Assembly (NCBI RefSeq): GCF_034675905.1
Contig: NZ_JAUCCV010000009.1
Span: 223,340-287,339 of the forward strand
Direction of reading: 5' to 3'
DNA: 64,000 nt
Origin: Castellaniella sp034675905
GTDB taxonomy: Bacteria; Pseudomonadota; Gammaproteobacteria; Burkholderiales; Burkholderiaceae_B
The position numbers were made by a program, and so were the translations under genes. Below, one piece after another: positions 8,105-14,948 of the stretch. How positions within the stretch are numbered: position 1 is the stretch's first letter; every line of letters begins with the position of its first letter. Below the pieces are notes generated by a model, which was not told the origin of the DNA, did not search any database, and was given only the letters and a program-made list of their open reading frames with translations.

Positions 8105-8977
8105 ATGTCCGACGCCGATAGCGCCCTGATTGAACGATCTATAGAAATCGCCAGCATTCCCCCGGCTGGCGACGATATGGCGTTCACGCATGCGATTCTC
8201 TGTCAGGTTGGCTTGCCTCGGGCAAAGGTGCAAGGCCATGAGTTCATGCGCCGGTCAGGCGCGGCCTGGGTTAGCGTGCAGGCGGGATGGTTGGACGAGG
8301 GCAGGGGGCCGGTGCAGCAGTTGGTTCCGTACGGGGCGATGCCGCGTTTGGCGTTGGCATGGATTTCGACCTATGCCGTACGGCACGGGACACGGGAGAT
8401 TCCGATTGGCGATAGCGCGTCTGCATTTCTGCGTTCAATGGGCACGGATATGGGCGGTCGCCGCTATCGGACATTGCGCGCGCAAATGCACGCCTTGGCA
8501 GCCTGCCGCTTGCAACTGGGCTTCAAGGGCCGAACCTTCAACGACCAGCCCGTGGAACAGTTTGATGCCTGGATCGCTGACCGGGACAGCACACAGCGAT
8601 CGCTGTGGCCGGGTTTGATGGTTCTGTCAGAGTCGTACTACCGGGAGTTGCGGGAAAGCGCGGTGCCACTCGACAACAGGGCATTACAGGCCCTCAGAGG
8701 CTCCGCATTAGCTTTGGACGTCTACGCATGGCTCGCCCATCGTTTGCATCGTCTGGAGGGTCATAGGGCCCTCCTGCACTGGAAACCGCTGCGAGAACAG
8801 TTCGCCCAGGAATACACCGGGAAGACGGCCGCAACCGATTTCAAGAAAAGTTTCCTGGCGGCGCTGCAGAAGGTGTTGGTGGTGTACCCCCAGGCCGAAG
8901 TGCGTGTCGTGCGCGGTGGCGTACAGCTGGCTCCTTCGCCCGCTCCGGTGTCGCGTCGCTGCTTTCCGGTCGGATAG
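8105..8977 (+). CDS. repA: Plasmid replication initiator RepA
   Basis: A 290-residue protein of the plasmid-encoded RepA family (Pfam PF04796 type). Recognisable features are the QLVPYGAMPRLALAWIST block near residue 75, the GTREIPIGDSASAFLRSMG block near 99, and the LDVYAWLAHRLHRL segment near 200. Such proteins bind iterons and open the origin for host DnaA/DnaB. Immediately downstream lie four 18-bp iterons and a consensus DnaA box, so the initiator and its origin are both present. A replication gene in an integrated element suggests copy increase after excision. There is no partition gene nearby. The start ATG at 8105 follows the operator-like repeat by about 30 bp. Confidence 0.87.
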   Translation: MSDADSALIERSIEIASIPPAGDDMAFTHAILCQVGLPRAKVQGHEFMRRSGAAWVSVQAGWLDEGRGPVQQLVPYGAMPRLALAWISTYAVRHGTREIPIGDSASAFLRSMGTDMGGRRYRTLRAQMHALAACRLQLGFKGRTFNDQPVEQFDAWIADRDSTQRSLWPGLMVLSESYYRELRESAVPLDNRALQALRGSALALDVYAWLAHRLHRLEGHRALLHWKPLREQFAQEYTGKTAATDFKKSFLAALQKVLVVYPQAEVRVVRGGVQLAPSPAPVSRRCFPVG

Positions 8978-9078
8978 CCGTCCGGCTACCGGAGTGCCAA
9001 AGATAGCCCTGTGCTTGTCCCCTGGCCGAGGATGCTGATTCGGGTGTGGGCATGTCTGTGGATTGGCCAAGTTATCCC

Positions 9079-9240
9079 CGTGCAATCGCCCCTACCCCTT
9101 TCGTGCGATCACCCCTACCTTTTCGTGCAATCACCCCTACTTTTTTCGTGCAATCGCCCCTACCCTAAAACCGATACCTTTACCTGTAATTCTTACCTAT
9201 ACCTTTTTACTGGTAAGAAGAGCACGAAAAATGTGGATAA
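9079..9240 (+). other. Iteron-type replication origin (oriV) with DnaA box
   Basis: Four direct repeats of consensus CGTGCRATCRCCCCTACY start at 9079, 9102, 9124 and 9147, that is, spaced 23, 22 and 23 bp (about two helical turns), separated by T-rich spacers. An AT-rich stretch with an 8-bp inverted repeat (TTCTTACC 9190-9197, GGTAAGAA 9212-9219) follows. Then comes TGTGGATAA at 9232-9240, a perfect complement of the DnaA box TTATCCACA. Position directly after repA makes an iteron-regulated origin the natural reading. The 230 bp between the DnaA box and the next ORF hold no gene I can support. Confidence 0.83.
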
Positions 9241-9512
9241 CTGCCCTGCAGCAGTGCTGAGGGGAGGGCGTTTCGTAGGCCTGGAAGGCAGGATGAGCAC
9301 CAAAAGAAGAAGCACGGCGTTCGTCGCTCGTGAAAGCGGGTGTGTAAAGTACGGCTGCAGGTGCGTCTGGGACGCTGCGCAAGGCTCGAAATAGCTGCGG
9401 CGGCGCCGATATGGGGTAAATTCCCCCGGATTCGTCTCAGCGTCCGTACATTACCCACCGGGCAGTGACGCTTTCATTTTGTTTGTTTTCGGGCGTGTAC
9501 CTGGGGCCGGTC

Positions 9513-9722
9513 TTAGCGTTCCGATTTGTCGGCAGAGGCATCATCCTTCGACAGGTGGCTTGTCAGGGATCGCCACCGAGCGCGTGCCCGTTCTGCGTCT
9601 TGTCGCGCTGCGGCCATCACCGACGGGTCGCCGTCTTCCTCTGCAGCCGCCAGATAGGCTGCAATATCGGCTTCGGTTGCAAGGTAGTCCACTGTGTCGT
9701 ATCCGCTGAAGGTGATCGTCAT
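9513..9722 (-). CDS. Small protein resembling the N-terminus of HI1420/HigA-type antitoxins
   Basis: A 69-residue ORF. The segment MTITFSGYDTVDYLATEADIAAYLAAAEEDGDP resembles in pattern the N-terminus of addiction-module antidote proteins, where such a start is followed by a helix-turn-helix of about 50 residues. Here the HTH is absent and the tail is a short Arg/Ala/Lys-rich helix, so it is either a truncated antitoxin or a distinct small protein. No partner toxin is next to it. It lies between the replication origin and the oriT-like region on the opposite strand to its neighbours. Confidence 0.5.
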   Translation of the reverse strand: MTITFSGYDTVDYLATEADIAAYLAAAEEDGDPSVMAAARQDAERARARWRSLTSHLSKDDASADKSER

Positions 9723-9738
9723 ATCTGGCCCCCGCTAG

Positions 9739-9943
9739 GCAATTTTGCGCAATTCTGCGCAAATGTAGGTGATTATTTTGGTGCTTTTGATTGTTTTGTG
9801 CAATTCAACGCAATTCAAGGAAATTTAGCGCAACTTAGGGCAATTTTTCCCGATGCCCATAGCGATTATCGTTAAGTTGCACCATACTGGATGGCAAGAT
9901 GTGTAATGTACCGGTACACGCTGCGCATGAGCCCGTACATTAC
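9739..9943 (+). other. oriT-like region: phased 10-bp repeats and inverted repeat
   Basis: GCAATT-type units recur exactly every 10 bp: three at 9739, 9749 and 9759, then five at 9800, 9810, 9820, 9830 and 9840. Such helical phasing of AATT tracts is typical of intrinsically bent DNA. Downstream is a perfect 9-bp inverted repeat, GTAATGTAC at 9903-9911 and GTACATTAC at 9935-9943. CCGTACATTACC also occurs at 9444-9455 and 9934-9945. The block directly precedes a TraJ-like gene, whose homologue in IncP plasmids binds an inverted repeat beside the nick site. No consensus nick site was identified, so oriT is an inference. Confidence 0.5.
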
Positions 9944-10021
9944 CGCCTCTTACTCGCCTGTGGCTCGACGGAATCTTGCTCTGCAAGGCACACTGTCGCC
10001 GCCGCGACCAGGATCAGAAGC

Positions 10022-10393
10022 ATGGCAAAACAAGAAACAGGTACGAAGGAAAAAAGGGCGGGGCGACCCCGCCGAGAACGGATAGAAGTGTGGGCCACAG
10101 GGGAGGAAAAAGCGGCGATCACCGAGTCAGCAGAGGCAGTGGGCATGACCGCGTCAGCCTACCTTCGGGCGCTGGCCCTGAACACACCGATCCGATCCAA
10201 GGCCGACTATCAGGCGATTGCCGACCTTGTAAAAGTGACTGGTGATCTGGGCCGGGTGGCGGGTTTGTTGAGGCTCTGGCTTGCTGAAAAGCGCGGACAG
10301 GGGGCACACCCGTCTGATGTCGAAGCGATGATGCTGGGCTTCCGTAAGCTGCAGCGTGAGGTGAGGCAGGCGACCGCTCTAGTGATGAAGTGA
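10022..10393 (+). CDS. TraJ/MobC-like relaxosome protein
   Basis: A 123-residue ribbon-helix-helix type protein. After a basic N-terminus (KEKRAGRPRRERIEVWA), the ASAYLRALAL segment and DYQAIADLVKVTGDLGRVAGLLRLWL follow the pattern of IncP TraJ, which has a YLLAVGQ segment and an INGDLGRLGGLLKLWL segment. TraJ binds oriT and recruits the relaxase. The ATG at 10022 is preferred over an upstream in-frame start at 9899 because homology begins after it and the upstream part covers the inverted repeat. No relaxase gene is in the element, so mobilisation would need one in trans. Downstream neighbours are a toxin-antitoxin pair. Confidence 0.8.
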   Translation: MAKQETGTKEKRAGRPRRERIEVWATGEEKAAITESAEAVGMTASAYLRALALNTPIRSKADYQAIADLVKVTGDLGRVAGLLRLWLAEKRGQGAHPSDVEAMMLGFRKLQREVRQATALVMK

Positions 10394-10437
10394 AGATGCT
10401 CGGCGGTTGATTTGAAATATGTTCTTGGCTCAGAAAA

Positions 10438-10460
10438 TTGTACGGTATAATAGCGTACAA
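10438..10460 (+). promoter_or_regulatory. Promoter/operator of the toxin-antitoxin operon
   Basis: A perfect 7-bp inverted repeat, TTGTACG (10438-10444) and CGTACAA (10454-10460), brackets a consensus -10 box TATAAT (10446-10451). It lies 15 bp before the antitoxin ATG. This is the expected layout for autorepression by the antitoxin or the antitoxin-toxin complex. A GGAG ribosome-binding sequence follows at 10464-10467. Confidence 0.72.
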
Positions 10461-10474
10461 ATCGGAGATGAATT

Positions 10475-10747
10475 ATGACTACTGCCGCTGCCCGTCTAGA
10501 CCTGCGCCTTGAGCCGCGTGACAAAGACCGTATCACCAAGGCCGCCGCCTTGCGCGGCCTACCTGTGTCGTCGTTCGTTCGCGATGCTGTCTTGCGCGAA
10601 GCCGATGCCGCCATTGCAGCCGATACAGTCGTCACTTTGTCCGCTGCGGAGTCACGTCGCTTCCTGGCAGCGCTGGATACCCCATTTCAGCCCAATGCTC
10701 GCCTGAAGGCAGCAATGGATGCTGCCGCCTCTGTGGCACAGCGTTGA
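10475..10747 (+). CDS. DUF1778 (TacA-like) antitoxin
   Basis: A 90-residue antitoxin of the DUF1778 family. The N-terminal ribbon-helix-helix (ARLDLRLEPRDKDRITKAAALRG...SSFVRDAVLREAD) binds DNA, and the C-terminal tail (SAAESRRFLAALDTPFQPNARLKAAM) is the part that wraps and inhibits the acetyltransferase toxin. It is followed after 3 bp by the GNAT toxin gene, and preceded by a palindromic promoter. This is a type II pair likely to stabilise the element. Confidence 0.9.
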   Translation: MTTAAARLDLRLEPRDKDRITKAAALRGLPVSSFVRDAVLREADAAIAADTVVTLSAAESRRFLAALDTPFQPNARLKAAMDAAASVAQR

Positions 10748-10750
10748 TCC

Positions 10751-11233
10751 ATGTCGCTGGCCTTTGTTGTCCTGGATGGGCATCGGCATGACCGCGCCGG
10801 GTTTTCCTGTGGTGTCGCAGCCCTGGATGACTACCTACGCCGTCGGGCCGGACAGCATCAGCGCGACGGTATCGCTACCACGCATGTCCTGGTAGACGAC
10901 ACTGATCCTACACGCATTCTTGGCTATTGCTCTCTGTCAGCGGCACAACTCTACCTGCACGAGATGCTTGAGCAAGATCGCAGGCGACTACCGGCATATC
11001 CCGTGCCCGCCATACGGGTAGGGCGCTTGGCCGTGTCCCAGGAGCTGCAGGGCAAAGGGTATGGTCAACTGCTATTGGGCCATGCAGTGAATCTTACTGT
11101 GGCTGTGCGGCAAACCATAGGTGTGCGGGTGTTGATCGTGGATGCAAAGGATGCAAAGGTAGCCGCGTTTTACGAGAGTTTTGGCTTTCGGCGCACGGTC
11201 AGTGCTGCGCTGACGCTCTATTTGCCGATATAG
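10751..11233 (+). CDS. GNAT acetyltransferase toxin (TacT-like)
   Basis: A 160-residue GNAT N-acetyltransferase of the TacT/AtaT type, which acetylates the amino group of charged aminoacyl-tRNAs and blocks translation. Family hallmarks are the FSCGVAALDDYLRRRAGQHQ start, and RVGRLAVSQELQGKGYGQLLL, where Q-G-K-G-Y-G forms the acetyl-CoA pyrophosphate loop. The C-terminal FYESFGFRR carries the conserved Tyr. It is downstream of its DUF1778 antitoxin and appears intact. The target tRNA cannot be predicted from sequence. Confidence 0.9.
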   Translation: MSLAFVVLDGHRHDRAGFSCGVAALDDYLRRRAGQHQRDGIATTHVLVDDTDPTRILGYCSLSAAQLYLHEMLEQDRRRLPAYPVPAIRVGRLAVSQELQGKGYGQLLLGHAVNLTVAVRQTIGVRVLIVDAKDAKVAAFYESFGFRRTVSAALTLYLPI

Positions 11234-11404
11234 GGCTGACGCTGTCATGCAGGTACCTATCGTGTGCCGTCATTTAAACACGGAGAACGCTGAGCTCGGA
11301 AGGATAAAATGAGGACAACGTCAGCGCGGTATCGTGTGCCGCAATGTTCAAGATGAAACGGCTGCTGCGCGTGGCTGCCCGAAAGGGCTCTGCCGAACAG
11401 TAAG

Positions 11405-11827
11405 TCAAGAGACCCTGCGAGCAACTATAGAAACGCCTTCCGTGTAGCTATAGCCGTAGCCAAACCCATAGCTTGCCCCACCACTAACCTTCTCCGTATC
11501 TCCTAGAGCTCGTTGTGAACTCGAAATGCCCTGCGCTTGATATTTATAGGCATATTTTCCGGAGATTATTGGGAGTATGGAAACGACTTCGTAGCCTTCC
11601 CGGTTCAGAGAATCTATCGCTGTCGAAAGGTCCTCGGAAAGCTTTTCCCCGTCGATTTCGCAGTCTGACCACCCTGTTTGCTCCCATCGTGACTCCTTGG
11701 AGAGGACGTCCTTCTCTTTGCCAAAAAAACCCTTTTTCTTCTCTCCGGTGGGTACCTTAATTGTTACATTTTTCCCCACGGGCTTGAAGGGTGCTTTGAT
11801 ATAGACGATTTTGTTGGAGGGCAGCAT
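11405..11827 (-). CDS. Unknown 140-residue protein
   Basis: I do not recognise a family. The N-terminal third is basic and beta-rich (KIVYIKAPFKPVGKNVTIKV, then a lysine-rich GEKKKGFFGKEK loop). The middle (AIDSLNREGYEVVSILPI) resembles the short alpha/beta unit of DUF4177-like proteins, where a helix precedes a G-(Y/W)-E-V strand. The tail is rich in Gly, Tyr and Ser. No signal peptide or membrane segment. Its A+T content looks higher than the neighbours', consistent with cargo. The 170 bp between it and the toxin gene hold only a 12-bp direct repeat TATCGTGTGCCG and a possible 19-codon ORF at 11345-11404. Confidence 0.6.
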   Translation of the reverse strand: MLPSNKIVYIKAPFKPVGKNVTIKVPTGEKKKGFFGKEKDVLSKESRWEQTGWSDCEIDGEKLSEDLSTAIDSLNREGYEVVSILPIISGKYAYKYQAQGISSSQRALGDTEKVSGGASYGFGYGYSYTEGVSIVARRVS

Positions 11828-11947
11828 TACAATCTATTCCTGCGGAATTCAGCAAATTTCTCTTCGATGGTCCATAAAGGCATCTTATCAGATAGCTTTT
11901 GATCAAGCTGATATCGTCCATCGGCACCTACACAACGAGGCAGGCCT

Positions 11948-12139
11948 ATGAAGCCCCAATATGATGAAGACACGCGCAAGGCGCTGGAAAGCCTGCGCAG
12001 CTCCGTGGCCAAGGCACTGGATCGCAAGCGGCGCTTGGGCCAGTACGCCGTGGTGTGGAAGGATGGCAAATCAGTCTACATCGGGCCGAATCCGCCCGAT
12101 TCAAAAGAGCCGACCCGCAGCGCCACCGAGCGGCGTTAA
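11948..12139 (+). CDS. Small hypothetical protein of integrative elements
   Basis: A 63-residue ORF, charged and helical in its first half (DEDTRKALESLRSSVAKALDRKRRLGQYAVVW), with a DGKSVYIGPN turn. The pattern LESLR...VAKALxRKxRLGQYAVVW is one I associate with small orphan genes of integrative elements, but no function is known to me. It is the last gene before the right end; the repeat at 12151-12172 follows its stop by 12 bp. Confidence 0.6.
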   Translation: MKPQYDEDTRKALESLRSSVAKALDRKRRLGQYAVVWKDGKSVYIGPNPPDSKEPTRSATERR

Positions 12140-12150
12140 ACGGATGTTCT

Positions 12151-12172
12151 GGCAGCGTCTGGCATTGTCGGG
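12151..12172 (+). repeat. Right copy of GTCTGGCATTGTCGGG repeat
   Basis: Direct copy, one mismatch in 22 bp, of 5126-5147. It sits about 100 bp inside the right end, mirroring the left copy. See the left copy for interpretation. Confidence 0.6.
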
Positions 12173-12269
12173 CACGATCAGGCGTTATGCTGAACATGGT
12201 ATTTTCAATGGTGCTGTCGCTACATTGATTGAAAATTTCTATTTAAATCAATGAAGTATGTTGCTCATT

Positions 12270-12290
12270 GACAATCGAGTGGGAGTGATT
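12270..12290 (+). repeat. attR-like direct repeat (guaA 3'-end copy)
   Basis: Second copy of the guaA terminal sequence, encoding T-I-E-W-E-stop with three synonymous differences from 5023-5043. It is probably the authentic ancestral end of this chromosome's guaA, displaced when the element inserted; the hairpin terminator 40 bp further on supports this. Confidence 0.8.
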
Positions 12291-12331
12291 TCCCGCCTGG
12301 CAGCCTGATGCGATAACCCGCATCAGAACTC

Positions 12332-12365
12332 GGAGAGCCCCTGCTTTGGTGGCTCTCCATTTTTA
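12332..12365 (+). terminator. Hairpin terminator, probably ancestral guaA terminator
   Basis: An 8-bp stem, GGAGAGCC (12332-12339) and GGCTCTCC (12351-12358), is followed by ATTTTTAT. It lies 42 bp after the displaced guaA 3'-end copy and no gene of the element needs it, so it is read as the original guaA terminator. The stretch 12366-12485 holds nothing I can support. Confidence 0.7.
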
Positions 12366-12485
12366 TGCCTAATGCATCGGCTACTTTTCAGTAGCTGCCT
12401 GACGTCAGCACAGCTTTCTTAAGTCTTAAGCGTGGTTACAGGCGGATTTCCGACAAATTGTTCTATTTTTATAAATAGTGATGGC

Positions 12486-12593
12486 ATGTTTTCCATGTTT
12501 ATGAATTTACATGGAACAGATAGAGTGAAGGCTCGCCTCATTGGTGATGTGCTCGGCGCGCGCGACGACTGGATCAAGCGCAAGCGCGTGTGA
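12486..12593 (+). pseudogene. Possible gene remnant, 35 codons
   Basis: An open frame ends in DRVKARLIGDVLGARDDW followed by IKRKRV-stop, which looks like the charged C-terminus of a real protein rather than random sequence, but the upstream part is short and A+T rich. It may be the tail of a gene cut off near the element's insertion site. I do not recognise it; low confidence. Confidence 0.25.
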
Positions 12594-12651
12594 CCAGCAA
12601 GGGTCCGCAGCGCTGCCCAATCCTGCTTTTTTCTCAATTAAAAATACATCT

Positions 12652-13620
12652 ATGACTCAACAATTTGGTTCCAAGACAAGCGCCGACGAAGTGCTGGAAG
12701 GCATTGATCTCAAGGGCAAACGATTTTTTATTACGGGTGCATCTTCGGGAATTGGGTTTGAAACTGCCCGCACGCTGCTTGCTCATGGCGCCAGCGTGAT
12801 TGCTGCGGTCCGAGACCCTGTTGCGGCTGATCCAGCCACCGCAGCGATCCGTGAGCTTGCATCTCAAGGGGTCGGCAGCCTGATGTTGGTCGAGCTTGAC
12901 CTGGCATCCTTGCAAAGCGTTCGCGCCTGCGCGGATCAACTGCTCAGCGGCGGCCAGTCGCTGGACGTCATTATTGCCAACGCCGGTGTGATGGCGATTC
13001 CATTCGGTCGGACGGTTGATGGTTTCGAAGCTCAGTTCGCAATTAACTATCTTGGGCATTTCGCCTTGACCAATCGAATCGAGCCGCTGCTGGTCGATCA
13101 TGGGCGCTTGGTCGTGCTGTCGTCTCAGGCGCATCGCATTGCGGATGTGAATCTGGATGATCCCAATTTTGAACAGCAGGCCTACGATCCATGGATCGCC
13201 TATGGTCGCTCAAAAACTGCGGCTTGTCTTTTTGCCGTGGAATTTGATAGGCGACATCGTGAGCGCGGTATCAGGGCCGTATCCGTGATGCCCGGCAACA
13301 GTTTCACGAATCTTGTTCGCCACTTTTCGCAGGCGGATCTGCAGGGGCTGTTCGAGATGGTTGGCAGTGCGCGCCTTGAAGCGGGCCTTCCCCCTGCAGA
13401 GCTGAAGGAAATCCCACAGGCGGCGGCCACGTCAGTCTGGGCTGCGGTAGTGGCGGACAAAGACGCAGTCGGCGGTCGCTATCTTGAGGATTGCGCGGTC
13501 GCGCCGATCAATGACGCGCTCAATCCATTTGCCGATGGCGCCAGGTCATATGCGTTCGATGCACACAAGGCCAGACAGCTTTGGGAAAAGAGTGAAGCAT
13601 TACTAAACGCTGTTTCGTGA
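12652..13620 (+). CDS. Short-chain dehydrogenase/reductase
   Basis: A 322-residue SDR. The NAD(P)-binding TGASSGIG is near residue 30, the structural NAGVM near 118, catalytic Ser in VVLSSQAHR near 161, and the YGRSK catalytic Tyr-Lys near 183. Length and the extended middle segment (DVNLDDPNFEQQAYDPWIAY) resemble the retinol-dehydrogenase/WW-domain oxidoreductase-like subgroup. The frame is open further upstream, but the ATG at 12652 gives the usual short leader. An IS3-family element is inserted 58 bp after its stop. Beyond the IS lie a LysR regulator, a GST and a metallo-hydrolase, so it may once have belonged to the same detoxification or catabolic group. Confidence 0.88.
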   Translation: MTQQFGSKTSADEVLEGIDLKGKRFFITGASSGIGFETARTLLAHGASVIAAVRDPVAADPATAAIRELASQGVGSLMLVELDLASLQSVRACADQLLSGGQSLDVIIANAGVMAIPFGRTVDGFEAQFAINYLGHFALTNRIEPLLVDHGRLVVLSSQAHRIADVNLDDPNFEQQAYDPWIAYGRSKTAACLFAVEFDRRHRERGIRAVSVMPGNSFTNLVRHFSQADLQGLFEMVGSARLEAGLPPAELKEIPQAAATSVWAAVVADKDAVGGRYLEDCAVAPINDALNPFADGARSYAFDAHKARQLWEKSEALLNAVS

Positions 13621-13739
13621 AGGCAATCGGATGATCGATGTGGCATCACCCCGATGGCCAAAGCATCGGCTATCGGGGTGAATCGGCCCGGAACCTCTAG
13701 ACACCCATATGCCTCATAATGGGGCGATGAGGAGTCATC

Positions 13740-14030
13740 ATGAGCACGAAGGCCATGCAGAAGCGTTTTTCCGAAGAGTTCAAGATCGAGGCTGTGCGCC
13801 AGACGACCGAGCGCGGCCACAAGGTGGCCGATGTTGCAGCGCGTTTGGGGATCAGTACCTGGAGCCTGTATCAGTGGCGTAAACAGTACGCTGGTGACGA
13901 GGGCAGCCGCCGCGAGGCCGGTGAACAGGCTCAGGAAGTTCGGCGCCTGAAGGCCGAGCTGCGGCGTGTGACCGAGGAGCGCGACATCTTAAAAAAAGCG
14001 GCGGCGTACTTCGCGAAGCAGTCCCAGTGA
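13740..14030 (+). CDS. IS3-family transposase OrfA
   Basis: A 96-residue OrfA with an N-terminal helix-turn-helix (FSEEFKIEAVRQTTERGHKV...ARLGISTWSLYQWRKQY) that binds the IS ends, and a C-terminal leucine-zipper-like helix (VRRLKAELRRVTEERDILKKAA). A run of seven A followed by G at 13991-13998 is a probable -1 slippage site producing the OrfAB transposase. It appears intact. Confidence 0.92.
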   Translation: MSTKAMQKRFSEEFKIEAVRQTTERGHKVADVAARLGISTWSLYQWRKQYAGDEGSRREAGEQAQEVRRLKAELRRVTEERDILKKAAAYFAKQSQ

Positions 14031-14905
14031 AGTACGCCTTCGTTCGGGACCACACGACCGTCTTTCCGGTGCGACGTATGTGCGCGGTGCTCGGTATCCA
14101 TCCCAGCGGCTACTACGCCTGGCGCCGTTCTCCACACAGCGCTCGCACTCTGGAGGATCAGCGGCTCGTAGGGCTCATTCGTCAGAGCTGGCAGGACAGC
14201 GAGTACATCTACGGCTATCGCAAGGTGACCCACGACCTACGGGATCTGGGCGAGATCTGTGGCAGGCACCGGGTGGCGCGGATCATGCGCGAGCATCACC
14301 TGCGTTCTCAGACGGGTTACAAGCGCCGGCGGCCGGGTAACCGAGGCGGGCACCCCAGCTTGGTGGCTGAGAACCTCTTGCAGCAACAGTTCGACGTGGC
14401 TGCGCCCGATCAGGCGTGGGTGACCGACATCACCTATATCCGCACTCATGAGGGATGGTTGTATCTGGCGGTGGTGATCGACCTCTTTGCGCGCACCGTG
14501 GTCGGGTGGTCCATGGGCAGTCGCATCGATAGCGATCTGGTGCTCAACGCCTTGTTAGCGGCCGTCTGGCGCCGCCGTCCGAAGACTGAGGTCATCATCC
14601 ATAGCGATCAGGGCAGCCAGTTCGGTAGCCACGATTGGCGTGATTTCTTGAAGTCCCATCGGCTCAAACCAAGCATGAGTCGGCGCGGCAATTGCCATGA
14701 CAACGCCGTGGCCGAGAGCTTCTTCCAGCTGCTCAAGCGCGAACGGATCCGCCGTCGCGTCTACGCCACCCGGGAGCAGGCCAGGGCTGATATCTTCGAT
14801 TACATCGAGATGTTCTACAACCCGAAACGGCGCCACAGCCATGCCGGTGATCTCTCACCGGTAGAATTCGAGAACCAGCATTTTTTGAAGACCGGGACCG
14901 TCTAG
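14027..14905 (+). CDS. IS3-family transposase OrfB (DDE integrase domain)
   Basis: A 292-residue catalytic subunit. An HTH_21-like N-terminus precedes an rve-type DDE core. The acidic triad is visible as D in WVTDITYI, D in IHSDQGSQF, and E in NAVAESFF, with the K/R seven residues later in LLKRERI. It begins with GTG overlapping the OrfA stop by 4 bp, but is probably made mainly as an OrfAB fusion by -1 frameshifting. The copy looks intact and potentially active. Confidence 0.92.
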   Translation: MKYAFVRDHTTVFPVRRMCAVLGIHPSGYYAWRRSPHSARTLEDQRLVGLIRQSWQDSEYIYGYRKVTHDLRDLGEICGRHRVARIMREHHLRSQTGYKRRRPGNRGGHPSLVAENLLQQQFDVAAPDQAWVTDITYIRTHEGWLYLAVVIDLFARTVVGWSMGSRIDSDLVLNALLAAVWRRRPKTEVIIHSDQGSQFGSHDWRDFLKSHRLKPSMSRRGNCHDNAVAESFFQLLKRERIRRRVYATREQARADIFDYIEMFYNPKRRHSHAGDLSPVEFENQHFLKTGTV

Positions 14906-14948
14906 AAAACCCGGGCCGATTCAGGGTGAGGTTTAGCGCAATAGAAAA

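Larger units (their letters stand above)
5023..12290 (+). mobile_element. Integrative element in guaA with plasmid-type replication and mobilisation genes
   Basis: About 7.2 kb bounded by the guaA 3'-end repeat. Genes in order: integrase (+), AlpA-like regulator (-), HTH protein (-), RepA (+), antitoxin-like ORF (-), TraJ-like protein (+), DUF1778 antitoxin and GNAT toxin (+), an unknown ORF (-) and a small ORF (+). It also carries a four-iteron origin with a DnaA box, an oriT-like region, and two families of short repeats, one of which recurs near both ends. There is no relaxase and no type IV secretion gene, so transfer would depend on a helper. I infer an integrative mobilisable element able to replicate after excision; excision and replication themselves are not shown. 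Confidence 0.82.
13679..14923 (+). mobile_element. IS3-family insertion sequence (IS3/IS51-like)
   Basis: A complete 1245-bp element. The terminal inverted repeats begin TGAATCGGCCCGG at both ends and share the pattern up to TCTAGAC (about 24 bp with a few mismatches). A 3-bp direct repeat GGG flanks it, consistent with the IS3 subgroup. It contains orfA and orfB in the -1 arrangement with an A7G slippery run. It separates the SDR gene from the LysR gene without breaking either. Confidence 0.92.

Noticed and set aside
9079..9164. Possible CRISPR array (four short direct repeats)
   Set aside because: Spacers are only 4-5 bp and T-rich, the repeats are 18 bp, there are no cas genes, and they follow repA: iterons, not CRISPR.
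9739..9848. 10-bp periodic repeats as replication iterons or a minisatellite
   Set aside because: They are on the far side of another ORF from repA, do not match the RepA iterons, and lie directly before the TraJ-like gene, so a transfer-origin role is preferred.
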